Source of the DNA: an uncultured Eubacteriales bacterium
Lineage (GTDB): Bacteria > Bacillota > Clostridia > Lachnospirales > Lachnospiraceae
NCBI GenBank assembly: GCA_900321145.1
Contig: ONVB01000239.1
Span: forward strand, 1-11,996
Length of the DNA stretch: 11,996 bases
Reading direction: 5' to 3'
Part shown: positions 1 through 7,209 of the stretch, one piece after another
Numbering within the stretch: the stretch's first letter is position 1
Layout: every line of letters starts with the position of its first letter
Program-made: the position numbers and the translations under genes
Notes under the pieces: model-generated
The model's input: only the letters and a program-made list of their open reading frames with translations
Databases searched by the model: none
Told to the model about the DNA's origin: nothing

Positions 1-473
1 GGCTTCGGCTGCTCATATTTTGGCTCCTGCTTTGCAGGCTTCTCCTCCGGCTCGGTCTCTGCTGCCGAAGCGATAAGAGTCTCGGCGTCCTTCTTCACCT
101 CATCCACCATACCTGCTGTGGTCATAACCTCTTTCTGCTTGTCGGAAAGCATGCTGTAGAGGAAGAGAACCTCCTTGTGGTTTCTCTCGATCTCCTCATT
201 TACGGTGACAGCATAATCGCCTAACGCAAGAGTCTTCTCATTTACAAGCTCCGAGAGTCTTGACTCTATTCCGGCCATCCTGTCTTCCACCTTCTCGTCC
301 ATGTAGTCAGAGATAAGCTTGTCTATCTGCTGTTTTTTCTCTTCGGACAACTCGTTCGGGATACTTATTTCGGCATCCTTTTCAGCATCCTCCCGCATCT
401 TCTCACCGAGCAAAAAGCTTATGATGATAAGTGCCAAACCAACTATTGTTAAGAAAATTACCGTACCTGACAT
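1..473 (-). CDS. SwrB/DUF6115-like membrane-anchored coiled-coil protein (C-terminus cut by window edge)
   Basis: The reading frame opens at an ATG at 473-471 and runs off the left edge after about 157 codons without a stop, so the C-terminus is missing. An AGAGG ribosome binding site lies about 9 bases upstream. Residues about 4-22 form one hydrophobic helix (start MSGTVIFLTIVGLALIIIS), followed at once by charged, helix-forming sequence rich in E, K and D (about 26-135) that looks like a coiled coil. The segment NHKEVLFLYSMLSDKQKEV resembles the conserved part of the DUF6115 family, as I remember it. The last visible part is rich in E, P and K and probably disordered. The family pattern is one N-terminal membrane anchor plus a coiled coil in a gene just after sigD. 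That is also the layout of Bacillus subtilis SwrB, which promotes flagellar type III export assembly. The SwrB link is inferred from architecture and position, not from strong residue identity. Confidence 0.7.
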   Translation of the reverse strand, partial: MSGTVIFLTIVGLALIIISFLLGEKMREDAEKDAEISIPNELSEEKKQQIDKLISDYMDEKVEDRMAGIESRLSELVNEKTLALGDYAVTVNEEIERNHKEVLFLYSMLSDKQKEVMTTAGMVDEVKKDAETLIASAAETEPEEKPAKQEPKYEQPK

Positions 474-490
474 TTTAATATACCTCTTTT

Positions 491-793
491 TTATAATTTG
501 ATATCTATATTGACCCTCTTTGACGAATCATCGCCGTCATCGGGGTTTTTAGCCTGTTTTTTCTTCTTGCGGAACATATCGGAATAGGTGTTGTTTCCCT
601 TTTCCCTCGCATCAGGCTGGTGCTCATAATATACGCCGTCCTCCTTCGCAAGCACATCCTCTCTTATCTGGCGTTCCTCCTCGCGCACCTCCTTCGAGGC
701 GTTCTGCGCAAGAAACACACCCTGCGAGTCTGTATGCTGCTGTATGGACGCTATCGGAGTAGCACTCTGCATAGACACTATAGGTTCTAACAT
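491..793 (-). CDS. Small polar protein of unknown function, 100 aa
   Basis: I cannot assign a function. The ATG at 793 has one of the strongest ribosome binding sites in the window (AAGGAGGTGG at 807-798), which argues that this is a real gene. The protein has no membrane segment, no cysteine and no signal peptide. Residues 1-30 are rich in S, Q, I and T. Residues 34-50 are a charged helix rich in E and R. The middle carries DAREKGNNTYSD, followed by a basic cluster RKKKKQ, and the protein ends in VNIDIKL. It sits between fapA and the SwrB-like gene, in the same direction, with 12 bases to the fapA stop and 17 to the next start. Similar short polar proteins, often with a DAR(D/E)KG-like motif and a DIK(I/L) end, are found at this place in Clostridia operons, as far as I recall. 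A role in flagellar biogenesis is guilt by association only. Confidence 0.75.
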   Translation of the reverse strand: MLEPIVSMQSATPIASIQQHTDSQGVFLAQNASKEVREEERQIREDVLAKEDGVYYEHQPDAREKGNNTYSDMFRKKKKQAKNPDDGDDSSKRVNIDIKL

Positions 794-797
794 ATGA

Positions 798-807
798 CCA
801 CCTCCTT
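798..807 (-). promoter_or_regulatory. Strong Shine-Dalgarno of the 100-aa gene, overlapping the fapA stop codon
   Basis: On the minus strand AAGGAGGTGG ends 4 bases before the ATG at 793. The fapA stop TAA (808-806) reads directly into it (TAAGGAGG), so ribosomes terminating on fapA uncover or sit on this site. This suggests translational coupling of the two genes. Confidence 0.8.
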
Positions 808-2410
808 AGAATCCCGTTTGTTTTATGGAGCCGTCCATGACCTTGTACCAGCAGTGAGAATCACCCTTCTTCACCGTATGGCTGTACTTCGATATAAATA
901 TCGATACTCCCATAAATGTGCTGCCCGCAACCTTCACGCTTCCCTTGCTTCCCTTTTCAAGCTCGGCCTTGATCTCCCTGAGTCTTTCGTTGAGCTTCTC
1001 CTTATCCTCCTCGAGCTCATCCAAGGTTGCATTATATACCTTGACCTTCTTTAAGTCCTCTCCGCCAAGCTCCTTGCCTTTTTTTATCTTTTCCTTATAT
1101 ACTCTCAGGTAAGACTCGGTCTCGGCATATCTGTCGTTGATCTCATTGACCTTAGGTATCAGGTGCTTTAATTCCTCATGAAGCTCGGGCTTCACGCCCA
1201 CCTTGATCTCAGTGCGCGTTTCCATCTTATTTCCTATGGTATTTGCCTCCACATAGTGGCTGCACTGACATACACCGCCCACTATAAAGCCTTTTTTTCC
1301 GTGGACGATTATGCTCTCTCCCGCAGTGATGTTGCTTTGAAGTATGGAGCCTGCGGTCACATCGCCTCCGGCCTCGACCTTGGCGCCCTCGAAGAACTGA
1401 GCGCATACATCGCCTCCGGCCTTTATATAGCCCTTGCTCATACCCTGCACACCGCGCTTTATGATGACATTTCCGCCGGCTTCAAGTATAGCACCTTCTA
1501 CGACGCCGTCAACCTCTATATCACCCTTCGCCTTCACACTGAAGCCTGTCTTGACGGTTCCCTTCACCTGAACATTGCCGTCATACTCTATATCACCCGT
1601 TGATGCGTCCACATTTGCGGGTACCACGTAGGCGCTCGACACAAATACGGTTCCCTGCACCAGCGTTACATTTCCGTCCACATCACTTGTCAGCGTAGTC
1701 TTATCCTCTGACTGAGTTATGTTCTTGCCGAACTTGAACGGCTTAACCTTAGGCTTGTTCTGGGGAATCTTCTTGCCGTATATGCTCATGCCCGGCTGCC
1801 CGAGGGTATGAGGCGTCATTTTCGCCAGGACATCACCCTTATGTACGGTGGCAAAAAGCTGCATCGCATGAAAATCCACACTTCCGTCCTCGTGAAGCTT
1901 AGGCTTTGCAAGAGGCTTTGTATCGAAGAAATACTCTATCTTCGTATCCGTCGCACGTACCGGCGCAAGTCCCTTCACCATAACGATGTTTGTACAGTAC
2001 TGTCTGTGCGACAGGAACATATCTATCATCTTCTCGGAGATACCGTAGTTTATCTTGAGCCGCTCAAACTCACCCATTATCTCCCTTTTTGTCATCAGGC
2101 TTCCGCCGTTTGAAGGGGGATAGAATCTTACATAGGCGGACAGCATATCCTTAGCCGGAAATACCCTGGCCTCCTCATGGATCGTATCTATTCTTTCCGA
2201 TGTGAGGCGGATCCGCGCTGCCGCATCGCTTAAAGACTCCATGGCCATCTTGAGTTTTTCCGCAGAAAAACCATACACACCGTGACTCTCTATATAATCC
2301 AGGACCTCCTGATGATCAAGCTTTTTGCCTCCATCACGAGGAGGATAGATATTCAGGTATGTGCCGTCATCCCTTATCTCTAATCTGAAGAATGAATTCT
2401 TGTACTTCAA
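806..2410 (-). CDS. fapA: FapA / DUF342 polymerising beta-solenoid protein
   Basis: This 534-residue protein is of the DUF342 (FapA) family, a flagellar-assembly-associated protein. Vibrio FapA is implicated in polar flagellation; the molecular role in Firmicutes is not settled. The N-terminus (about 1-140) contains two related copies of a small module (about 18-57 and 93-132), each with a YPPxxGG-type motif. Residues about 165-240 are a mixed region with GQPGMSIYGK, typical of the family. Residues about 250-400 are short beta repeats rich in GG, GD and V (for example AGGNVIIKRG, AGGDVCAQFF, EAGGDVTAGS), expected to form a right-handed beta-solenoid. Residues about 412-496 are a K/E-rich coiled coil, then a short beta-rich tail. 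The start is a TTG (2410-2408): an in-frame TGA lies four codons upstream, no ATG lies between, and family members begin like KNSFFRLEIR. The start is 4 bases after the sigma factor stop, so translation is probably coupled. Confidence 0.92.
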   Translation of the reverse strand: MKYKNSFFRLEIRDDGTYLNIYPPRDGGKKLDHQEVLDYIESHGVYGFSAEKLKMAMESLSDAAARIRLTSERIDTIHEEARVFPAKDMLSAYVRFYPPSNGGSLMTKREIMGEFERLKINYGISEKMIDMFLSHRQYCTNIVMVKGLAPVRATDTKIEYFFDTKPLAKPKLHEDGSVDFHAMQLFATVHKGDVLAKMTPHTLGQPGMSIYGKKIPQNKPKVKPFKFGKNITQSEDKTTLTSDVDGNVTLVQGTVFVSSAYVVPANVDASTGDIEYDGNVQVKGTVKTGFSVKAKGDIEVDGVVEGAILEAGGNVIIKRGVQGMSKGYIKAGGDVCAQFFEGAKVEAGGDVTAGSILQSNITAGESIIVHGKKGFIVGGVCQCSHYVEANTIGNKMETRTEIKVGVKPELHEELKHLIPKVNEINDRYAETESYLRVYKEKIKKGKELGGEDLKKVKVYNATLDELEEDKEKLNERLREIKAELEKGSKGSVKVAGSTFMGVSIFISKYSHTVKKGDSHCWYKVMDGSIKQTGF

Positions 2411-2414
2411 TACC

Positions 2415-3182
2415 CTACCCCATCATCACCGCAAATGCGTCTCCGAGATACTTCTTAAGCTTCACCAGCGCTTTCGAGTGAAGCTGGGATACCCTCGACT
2501 CGGATACCTCCATCACCCGGCTTATCTCCTTCAAGGTCAGCTCCTCATAGTAATAAAGCAGGATAACCCTCTTCTCCTTCTCGGTGAGGGAATCCATTGC
2601 AGTTGCAAGGTTGGCTCTAAGCTCCTGCTCAAGCACCGAGCGCTCAGGCTCTACCGTCAGATAAGACGGATTGGATCCCGAACCCACATCCTGCCCCTGC
2701 TCCATAAAATCATCAAGCGACGAAATGTTGCTTATATTGGTCTGACCTACCCATTTGCAGTACTCATCTTCTGTGATCTGCAGCTCCCTGGCCATGTCCT
2801 CATCCGTATAATTCGGACCTATCTCGGCCTCGAGCTTCTTCATGGCCGCTTCAATCGACTTCTGCTTGGCTCTTACCGACCTCGGTATCCAGTCAAGCTT
2901 TCTGATCTGATCCAATATGGCGCCTCTAATCCTTAAGCTTGCATATGTCTCGAACTTGATACCCTTTCCGTAATCAAACTTGTCTATGGCATCTATAAGC
3001 CCGAATATCCCGTAACTCACCAGGTCGTCATACTCCACGTTTGAACCGAGATATACATTTAACCGCCCGGCAACGACCTTGACCAAAGGAACATATTCAA
3101 TTATCAGCTGCTCACGGATCACCTGAGTCCTGGAATGATTATACTCGATCCAGAGCCGCTCCTTGTTGTCTAATATAGCCAT
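2415..3182 (-). CDS. sigD: Flagellar/motility sigma factor, sigma-28 family (SigD/FliA)
   Basis: This 255-residue sigma factor directs RNA polymerase to late flagellar, motor and chemotaxis promoters. Region 2 lies at about 20-95 with the family signature EYDDLVSYGIFGLIDAIDKF (50-69), then KFETYASLRIRGAILDQIR (76-94) and WIPRSVR (98-104), typical of the WhiG/FliA/SigD branch. Region 3 is at about 105-170. Region 4 is at about 190-245 with a helix-turn-helix (LTLKEISRVMEVSESRVSQL, 215-234). Length fits the family (about 240-260). The ATG at 3182 has AAAGGGG upstream. The family is held inactive by the anti-sigma factor FlgM until hook completion; flgM is not in this window. The gene sits near the 3' end of the operon, as in B. 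subtilis, where this distal position affects how many cells switch motility on. It is followed closely by fapA and preceded by the small membrane gene. The assignment is secure; sigD versus fliA is only a naming choice. Confidence 0.97.
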   Translation of the reverse strand: MAILDNKERLWIEYNHSRTQVIREQLIIEYVPLVKVVAGRLNVYLGSNVEYDDLVSYGIFGLIDAIDKFDYGKGIKFETYASLRIRGAILDQIRKLDWIPRSVRAKQKSIEAAMKKLEAEIGPNYTDEDMARELQITEDEYCKWVGQTNISNISSLDDFMEQGQDVGSGSNPSYLTVEPERSVLEQELRANLATAMDSLTEKEKRVILLYYYEELTLKEISRVMEVSESRVSQLHSKALVKLKKYLGDAFAVMMG

Positions 3183-3197
3183 ACGGCTTTAACCCCT

Positions 3198-3464
3198 TTA
3201 CTGTTCCTGCTCCCCGCTTTCGTCTCCCTCTGCATTTTCTTTCTCGGAGGGATTGACAGCATGAACCTTCTCCATTTTTCTTATCTTATCGATTGCGATC
3301 AACGCAATGGTCGATATAATATAGAATACTATTATGACCACCAAAACTATAAGCAGCGACTTGACCATCTCCCGCTTATATTTAATATTCAGCAACAAAG
3401 CAATAAGAGCCGCTGAAAGTACGATTATGGCTCTTATATTTCTATTCTTCTCTTTATCTGACAT
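3198..3464 (-). CDS. Small two-helix membrane protein of unknown function, 88 aa
   Basis: I do not recognise a named family. The ATG at 3464 is preceded closely by GGTGGAG, a fair ribosome binding site. The N-terminus is basic (K4, K6, R8, R11). Two hydrophobic helices follow at about 12-26 and 35-58, separated by a short positively charged loop (KYKREMVK). The C-terminal 30 residues are hydrophilic, first basic (DKIRKMEK), then very acidic (many E, ending GEQEQ). Both the N-terminus and the loop are basic, so the positive-inside rule does not settle the topology. There are 22 bases to the cheD stop and 15 to the sigD start, in the same direction, so it belongs to the transcript. The gene does not match the cheD-sigD junction of B. 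subtilis, where no such gene is present. A role in motility is suggested only by position. Confidence 0.8.
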   Translation of the reverse strand: MSDKEKNRNIRAIIVLSAALIALLLNIKYKREMVKSLLIVLVVIIVFYIISTIALIAIDKIRKMEKVHAVNPSEKENAEGDESGEQEQ

Positions 3465-3486
3465 ATCTCCACCGGCTGTCCATATA

Positions 3487-3972
3487 TTATATGATATGCC
3501 TCTGTCTTCCGGCAGTAACTATCTCGTAATCAAAAGTCTGAGGATCGAAGATGACCGTACGACCGCAGTTTTTGCCGCAGTCCTCAGCCACAAGCTTTAT
3601 CCCGTAGTAGGCAAGCTTCTTCCTGACCGCTTCCGCATTCTGGTCGCCTATCGAACCCAAGTCATTCTTTGTGGAGAAATTGAAGATCATCGCCCCACCC
3701 GCCATCTTGGCTCTCAGGTTGGAAATGAGCGAGCCCTTTTTCTTCATCTCTGCCACAAGACAGTCCATACCGGTATCGGCAAACTTATACTTATTTTCGT
3801 TATTTCTTATCTTGGTGCTGTCCGGGAGCATAACATGAATAAGCCCTGCCTGCTTAGTCTGCTTGTCATATAAGACCACCCCGACACAGGAACCGAGACC
3901 TATGGTAGTTATCTTATCCGGAGGAGATACAAACTTTAAATCGGCTATGCCGACCTTGATCGTTTCACCCAT
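3487..3972 (-). CDS. cheD: Chemoreceptor glutamine deamidase CheD
   Basis: CheD deamidates specific glutamines of methyl-accepting chemotaxis proteins and, when bound to CheC, stimulates its CheY-P phosphatase activity. At 161 residues it has the normal length. The catalytic triad is visible: Cys29 in GLGSCVGVVLYD, His46 in AGLIHVMLP, and Thr23 six residues before the Cys, as in Thermotoga CheD. Further family blocks are KYKFADTGMDCL, KMAGGAMIF, IGDQNAEAV and CGKNCGRTVIFDP. The ATG at 3972 directly abuts the cheC stop (TAG then ATG, no spacer), so the two partners are probably translated together, in line with their complex. It is cytoplasmic. Assignment is secure. Confidence 0.96.
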   Translation of the reverse strand: MGETIKVGIADLKFVSPPDKITTIGLGSCVGVVLYDKQTKQAGLIHVMLPDSTKIRNNENKYKFADTGMDCLVAEMKKKGSLISNLRAKMAGGAMIFNFSTKNDLGSIGDQNAEAVRKKLAYYGIKLVAEDCGKNCGRTVIFDPQTFDYEIVTAGRQRHII

Positions 3973-4590
3973 CTAATCTACACCTACCCCCAGATCCCTT
4001 AGCAACCGGTCGTAGGAATGCTCATCGGAAAATACCATCACATAGCCTCCGAGTTCCTTTTCACCGTCTGTAAACTTCGAGTCCACAAGAAGCACCGCAT
4101 CTCTGACCTTGCTTATATGAATGCAAGGTATATCAAGTATGGCACCCGCCATATCCACACACAGCTGCGGCGGTGTATACCTGAACTTCTTTCCCGTAAG
4201 CGACTCCATCGATGCTACATAGGAGCCGATCATTATATTTCCGACTTCTTTTATCGCGGATATTCCCATTTCCGTATGCCAGTCAGCCGATTCGTCGTGC
4301 ATCACGCTTCTTACAAGCTTGCCGGCGTCCTCCAGGCCTATCACGAAGAGGATCATGGCATCAAGCTCACCCTCGAATGCTGACAGTATTCCCACGACCG
4401 TCGCCTCGGGACCTCCTATCTTGTTGGTAAGCTCATCAAAACCATAAAGCTCAACCGCCGGAGGGGTAACCTCCAGTTTATCGGAAAGCATAACAGAAAG
4501 GGAGGTAGCCGCATTTCCGGCACCTATATGACCAAGCTCCGCCAAAGCGTTGACGACCTGATCCGAAAGAGCCGTTTTATTCTCACCCAT
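3973..4590 (-). CDS. cheC: CheY-P phosphatase CheC
   Basis: CheC (205 residues) dephosphorylates CheY-P and pairs with CheD in the Bacillus/Thermotoga type of adaptation. The family has two pseudo-symmetric sites of the form (D/S)xxxExxN-x22-P. The second site is intact: S111, E115 and N118 in SAIKEVGNIM, with P141 in the expected place. The first site is altered: N14, E18 and H21 (NALAELGHIGAGNAAT), with P44 conserved, so both the D/S and the catalytic Asn positions differ. The surrounding fold motifs (IGAGNAATSLS, GNIMIGSYV, PPQLCVDMAGAI) are typical. The ATG at 4590 follows a GAGGGGG ribosome binding site, 23 bases after the cheW stop; the stop abuts the cheD start. The protein is full length and best called CheC rather than CheX or FliY: it has no FliN-like domain and lies next to cheD. 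Confidence 0.95.
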   Translation of the reverse strand: MGENKTALSDQVVNALAELGHIGAGNAATSLSVMLSDKLEVTPPAVELYGFDELTNKIGGPEATVVGILSAFEGELDAMILFVIGLEDAGKLVRSVMHDESADWHTEMGISAIKEVGNIMIGSYVASMESLTGKKFRYTPPQLCVDMAGAILDIPCIHISKVRDAVLLVDSKFTDGEKELGGYVMVFSDEHSYDRLLRDLGVGVD

Positions 4591-4613
4591 ACAGTCTACC
4601 CCCTCGTATACTA

Positions 4614-5069
4614 CTATTCATTATCGATGTCTGCAATAAGTGCTCCTATATTGAGCATGGAGATAAGTGTTCCGTTGTACTTGCCCACGCCCGAAAGATA
4701 AGCCTTGATATCGGCAGAATCGGAAGAAATCTTCTCTATATTGTCATCTGTCAGAGTGACTACCTCCTTGACCTCATCTACAAGCACACCTATCTTGTTG
4801 TTATTATTGCCCTCGAGCTTTAAGATGAGGATCCTTGTCTGGTTCGTGTTCTCCTTGTCGGGAAGCTCGAACTTCTTCCTCATGCTCATGACCGGGATTA
4901 TCTCACCTCTTAAGTTGATTATGCCGAGGAAGTAATGCTGAGTGTGAGGAACCCTTGTTATCGGCTGAAGTCTGACTATGTTGTCGATATAGCTTATGCT
5001 TATTCCGTACTGCTCGCTGTCAAACTTTATGATAATGTACTGCTTAGTGTCTAACATCATTTCGTCCAT
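4614..5069 (-). CDS. cheW: Chemotaxis coupling protein CheW
   Basis: CheW links receptors to the kinase CheA in the chemotaxis array at the inner face of the membrane. The protein is a single CheW/SH3-like domain of 151 residues from the ATG at 5069. Visible blocks are QYIIIKFDSEQYGISISYI, the HYFLGIINLRGEIIPVMSMR segment (a hallmark of CheW domains), IGVLVDEVKEV, and a C-terminal GTLISMLNIGALI. A run of four Asn sits in a surface turn (EGNNNNKIG). The start is ambiguous: a GTG at 5075 would add two residues, but it lies only 1 base after the GGGGG ribosome binding site (5081-5077), while the ATG at 5069 has a 7-base spacing and is preferred. The gene is between cheA and cheC in the normal Firmicutes order. 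Confidence 0.95.
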   Translation of the reverse strand: MDEMMLDTKQYIIIKFDSEQYGISISYIDNIVRLQPITRVPHTQHYFLGIINLRGEIIPVMSMRKKFELPDKENTNQTRILILKLEGNNNNKIGVLVDEVKEVVTLTDDNIEKISSDSADIKAYLSGVGKYNGTLISMLNIGALIADIDNE

Positions 5070-5082
5070 CTTCACACCCCCA

Positions 5083-7209
5083 CTATACCAATGTATTCGA
5101 ATCTATGATAAGAGCAACTTCACCGTTACCTAAGATGGTAGCTCCGCTTATCATCTTCGGAACTCTTATATACTTGCCGAGAGGCTTGATAACGATCTCC
5201 TGCTGTCCTAAGAGATTGCTTATCACAAGACCTGCCTGCTTGTCGCCCTTCTTGACTATTACGGCGATAAGGCTCTGATCCTCATTATCATCCACCTCGG
5301 TCTCCGTCTCTTCTATATCAAGGACCTCACTGAGTCTTACAAGCGGTATAACGCTTCCGCGGAGATTGATGACCTCCTTGGTGTGAACATACTTGATATC
5401 CTCGGGAAGTATCTCCTCTACGGTCACTATGGAGTTGAGCGGCAATGCATACTTCTCACCGCACACATCTACCATAAGTGCCTGAATGATGGCAAGTGTA
5501 AGCGGAAGTCTGGTGATAAATGTGGTACCCTCGCCAAGCTTGGATTTAACCTCCACATCACCGCCCAAGCCTTCGATCTTGTTCTTTACCACATCAAGAC
5601 CTACGCCTCTTCCGGATACATCCGATATCTTCTCTGCTGTCGAGAATGCAGGCATGAACAGAAGGTCGATAGCTTCCTTATCCGTCATATACTCAGCCTG
5701 CTCTTCGGTGATCGTACCCTTCTCTAAGGCCTTCCTCTTTATCTTCTCCACATCGACACCGGCACCGTCATCCGATACCTCGATGGTTACATTGTTACCG
5801 TCCTGATAAGCGTCAAGCCTTATGGTACCTACCTGAGGCTTGCCGAGTTTTAATCTGTCTATGGTAGACTCAAGACCGTGGTCTGCAGCATTTCTGAGCA
5901 TATGCATCAAAGGATCGCCGATCTCATCGATGACCGTACGGTCAAGTTCAGTATCTTCACCGGTCATGATAAGCTCCATCTCCTTGTTAAGCTTCTTGGA
6001 GAGGTCTCTGATCATACGCGGGAAACGGTTTACTACGCTCTCGATAGGCACCATTCGAACCTTCATAACCGACTCGTGCAGGTTCGTGGTGACTCTCTCT
6101 ACGTACTCTATCTGCTCATTGAAGGACTGGTCCTGAACCGCCGAATCGCCGGCTACGGCAACAAGTCCGTTCTTTGCTATTATAAGCTCCGATACAAGGT
6201 TCATAAGGTCGTCGAGCTTCTCTATATCTACTCTTACCGAGCGGTTTACAACTGCCTTGCCCGGCTTGGTATGTGCCGGATGCTTCTCATCCTTCTTCTC
6301 CGACTTTGCGGCAGGTGCGCTTCCCTTATCGGATGCAGTCTCGGCAGAAGCCTCCTCAACCACTGTATCGGTAACCGCATCGGGGATCTCATACTCCTCG
6401 ATGACCGCTTCCTCTATCTCCGATACATTTTCTATGAGGTGCTTGATCTCTTCCAGCGGCTTGTCTGTGATAATGAACATCGAGAAGTCAAGTTCAAAAT
6501 GCTCATCCTCTATATCCTGTACGCTCGGAACAGACTTGATGATATCACCCTTGCCCTCAAGGTTCTTGAATACAAGAAATGCTCTCGCGGACTTAAGCAG
6601 ACAGCTCTCCTGGATATATACCGTCGCCGCAAATACGTGAAGGCCCTTCTCCTTGGCCTCCACCATGGCATTCTTCTCAAAATCGGCGATAGGTATGCTT
6701 AAGTACTTCTTCCTTGAATTATCAGCCCCGCCATCTGCCGGTGCTGATGCAGCGTCATCTGAACTTCCGCCCATCTTGTCTACGGTGACGGGCTCGGGCT
6801 CGGCAGACGGAGCCGCCTCGTTTCCGCTCTGAGCAAGCGCGCCCTCAAGAAGCTCTATAAGCTCGTCGTTGTCCTCGGTACCCTCATCGGCACTCTCCAT
6901 GATGTGATTCAGGTAGCCCTCTATGGCATCAAGACACTTGAACACTATGTCGACCATGTCCGCATTGACATTAAGCTTTCCATTTCTTACCTCTGAGAAT
7001 ACGTTCTCCATGTTGTGGGTAAGTCTCTGCATGCGCTTGAAACCCATGGTTCCCGCCATACCTTTAAGCGAGTGAGCCGCACGGAATATCTCGTTGACGG
7101 TGTCTATATTCTCGGGCTCGGCCTCGAGTATAAGCACCTGGTCGTTAAGATTGTTCAAATGCTCCTTTGTCTCTTCAACAAAAATGTCTAAGTATTGACT
7201 TAAATCCAT
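5083..7209 (-). CDS. cheA: Chemotaxis histidine kinase CheA
   Basis: CheA (708 residues) autophosphorylates in response to receptor signals and passes phosphate to CheY and CheB. All five domains are present. P1 Hpt is at about 1-125, with phospho-acceptor His46 in AAHSLKGMAGTMGF. P2, the response-regulator docking domain, is at about 167-275. P3 dimerisation is at about 322-400 (SVRVDIEKLDDLMNLVSEL). P4 ATPase is at about 400-570, with N box HMLRNAADHGLE (436-447), G1 DDGAGVD (480-486), the AFSTAEKISDVSGRGVGLDV stretch (521-540) and G2 GEGTTF (559-564). P5, CheW-like, is at about 572-706, with EVINLRGSVIPLVRL (612-626). Two linkers rich in A, S, E and D (about 128-166 and 276-320) flank P2. 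The start ATG overlaps the cheB stop by one base (TAATG) behind AGGGGTG, a classical coupling junction. No key residue is missing. Confidence 0.98.
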   Translation of the reverse strand: MDLSQYLDIFVEETKEHLNNLNDQVLILEAEPENIDTVNEIFRAAHSLKGMAGTMGFKRMQRLTHNMENVFSEVRNGKLNVNADMVDIVFKCLDAIEGYLNHIMESADEGTEDNDELIELLEGALAQSGNEAAPSAEPEPVTVDKMGGSSDDAASAPADGGADNSRKKYLSIPIADFEKNAMVEAKEKGLHVFAATVYIQESCLLKSARAFLVFKNLEGKGDIIKSVPSVQDIEDEHFELDFSMFIITDKPLEEIKHLIENVSEIEEAVIEEYEIPDAVTDTVVEEASAETASDKGSAPAAKSEKKDEKHPAHTKPGKAVVNRSVRVDIEKLDDLMNLVSELIIAKNGLVAVAGDSAVQDQSFNEQIEYVERVTTNLHESVMKVRMVPIESVVNRFPRMIRDLSKKLNKEMELIMTGEDTELDRTVIDEIGDPLMHMLRNAADHGLESTIDRLKLGKPQVGTIRLDAYQDGNNVTIEVSDDGAGVDVEKIKRKALEKGTITEEQAEYMTDKEAIDLLFMPAFSTAEKISDVSGRGVGLDVVKNKIEGLGGDVEVKSKLGEGTTFITRLPLTLAIIQALMVDVCGEKYALPLNSIVTVEEILPEDIKYVHTKEVINLRGSVIPLVRLSEVLDIEETETEVDDNEDQSLIAVIVKKGDKQAGLVISNLLGQQEIVIKPLGKYIRVPKMISGATILGNGEVALIIDSNTLV

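Noticed and set aside
1178..1603. Plus-strand open frame of 141 codons opposite fapA
   Set aside because: It mirrors the repetitive beta-solenoid coding sequence of fapA; no independent evidence for a gene.
5070..5075. GTG at 5075 as the start of cheW
   Set aside because: It is only one base from the G-rich ribosome binding site; the ATG at 5069 has normal spacing and gives a usual CheW N-terminus.
5878..6702. Plus-strand open frame of 274 codons opposite cheA
   Set aside because: It lies wholly antisense to the well-conserved cheA frame, its translation has no recognisable domain and is rich in L, R, Y and C as expected for a shadow frame, and no plausible start context was seen.
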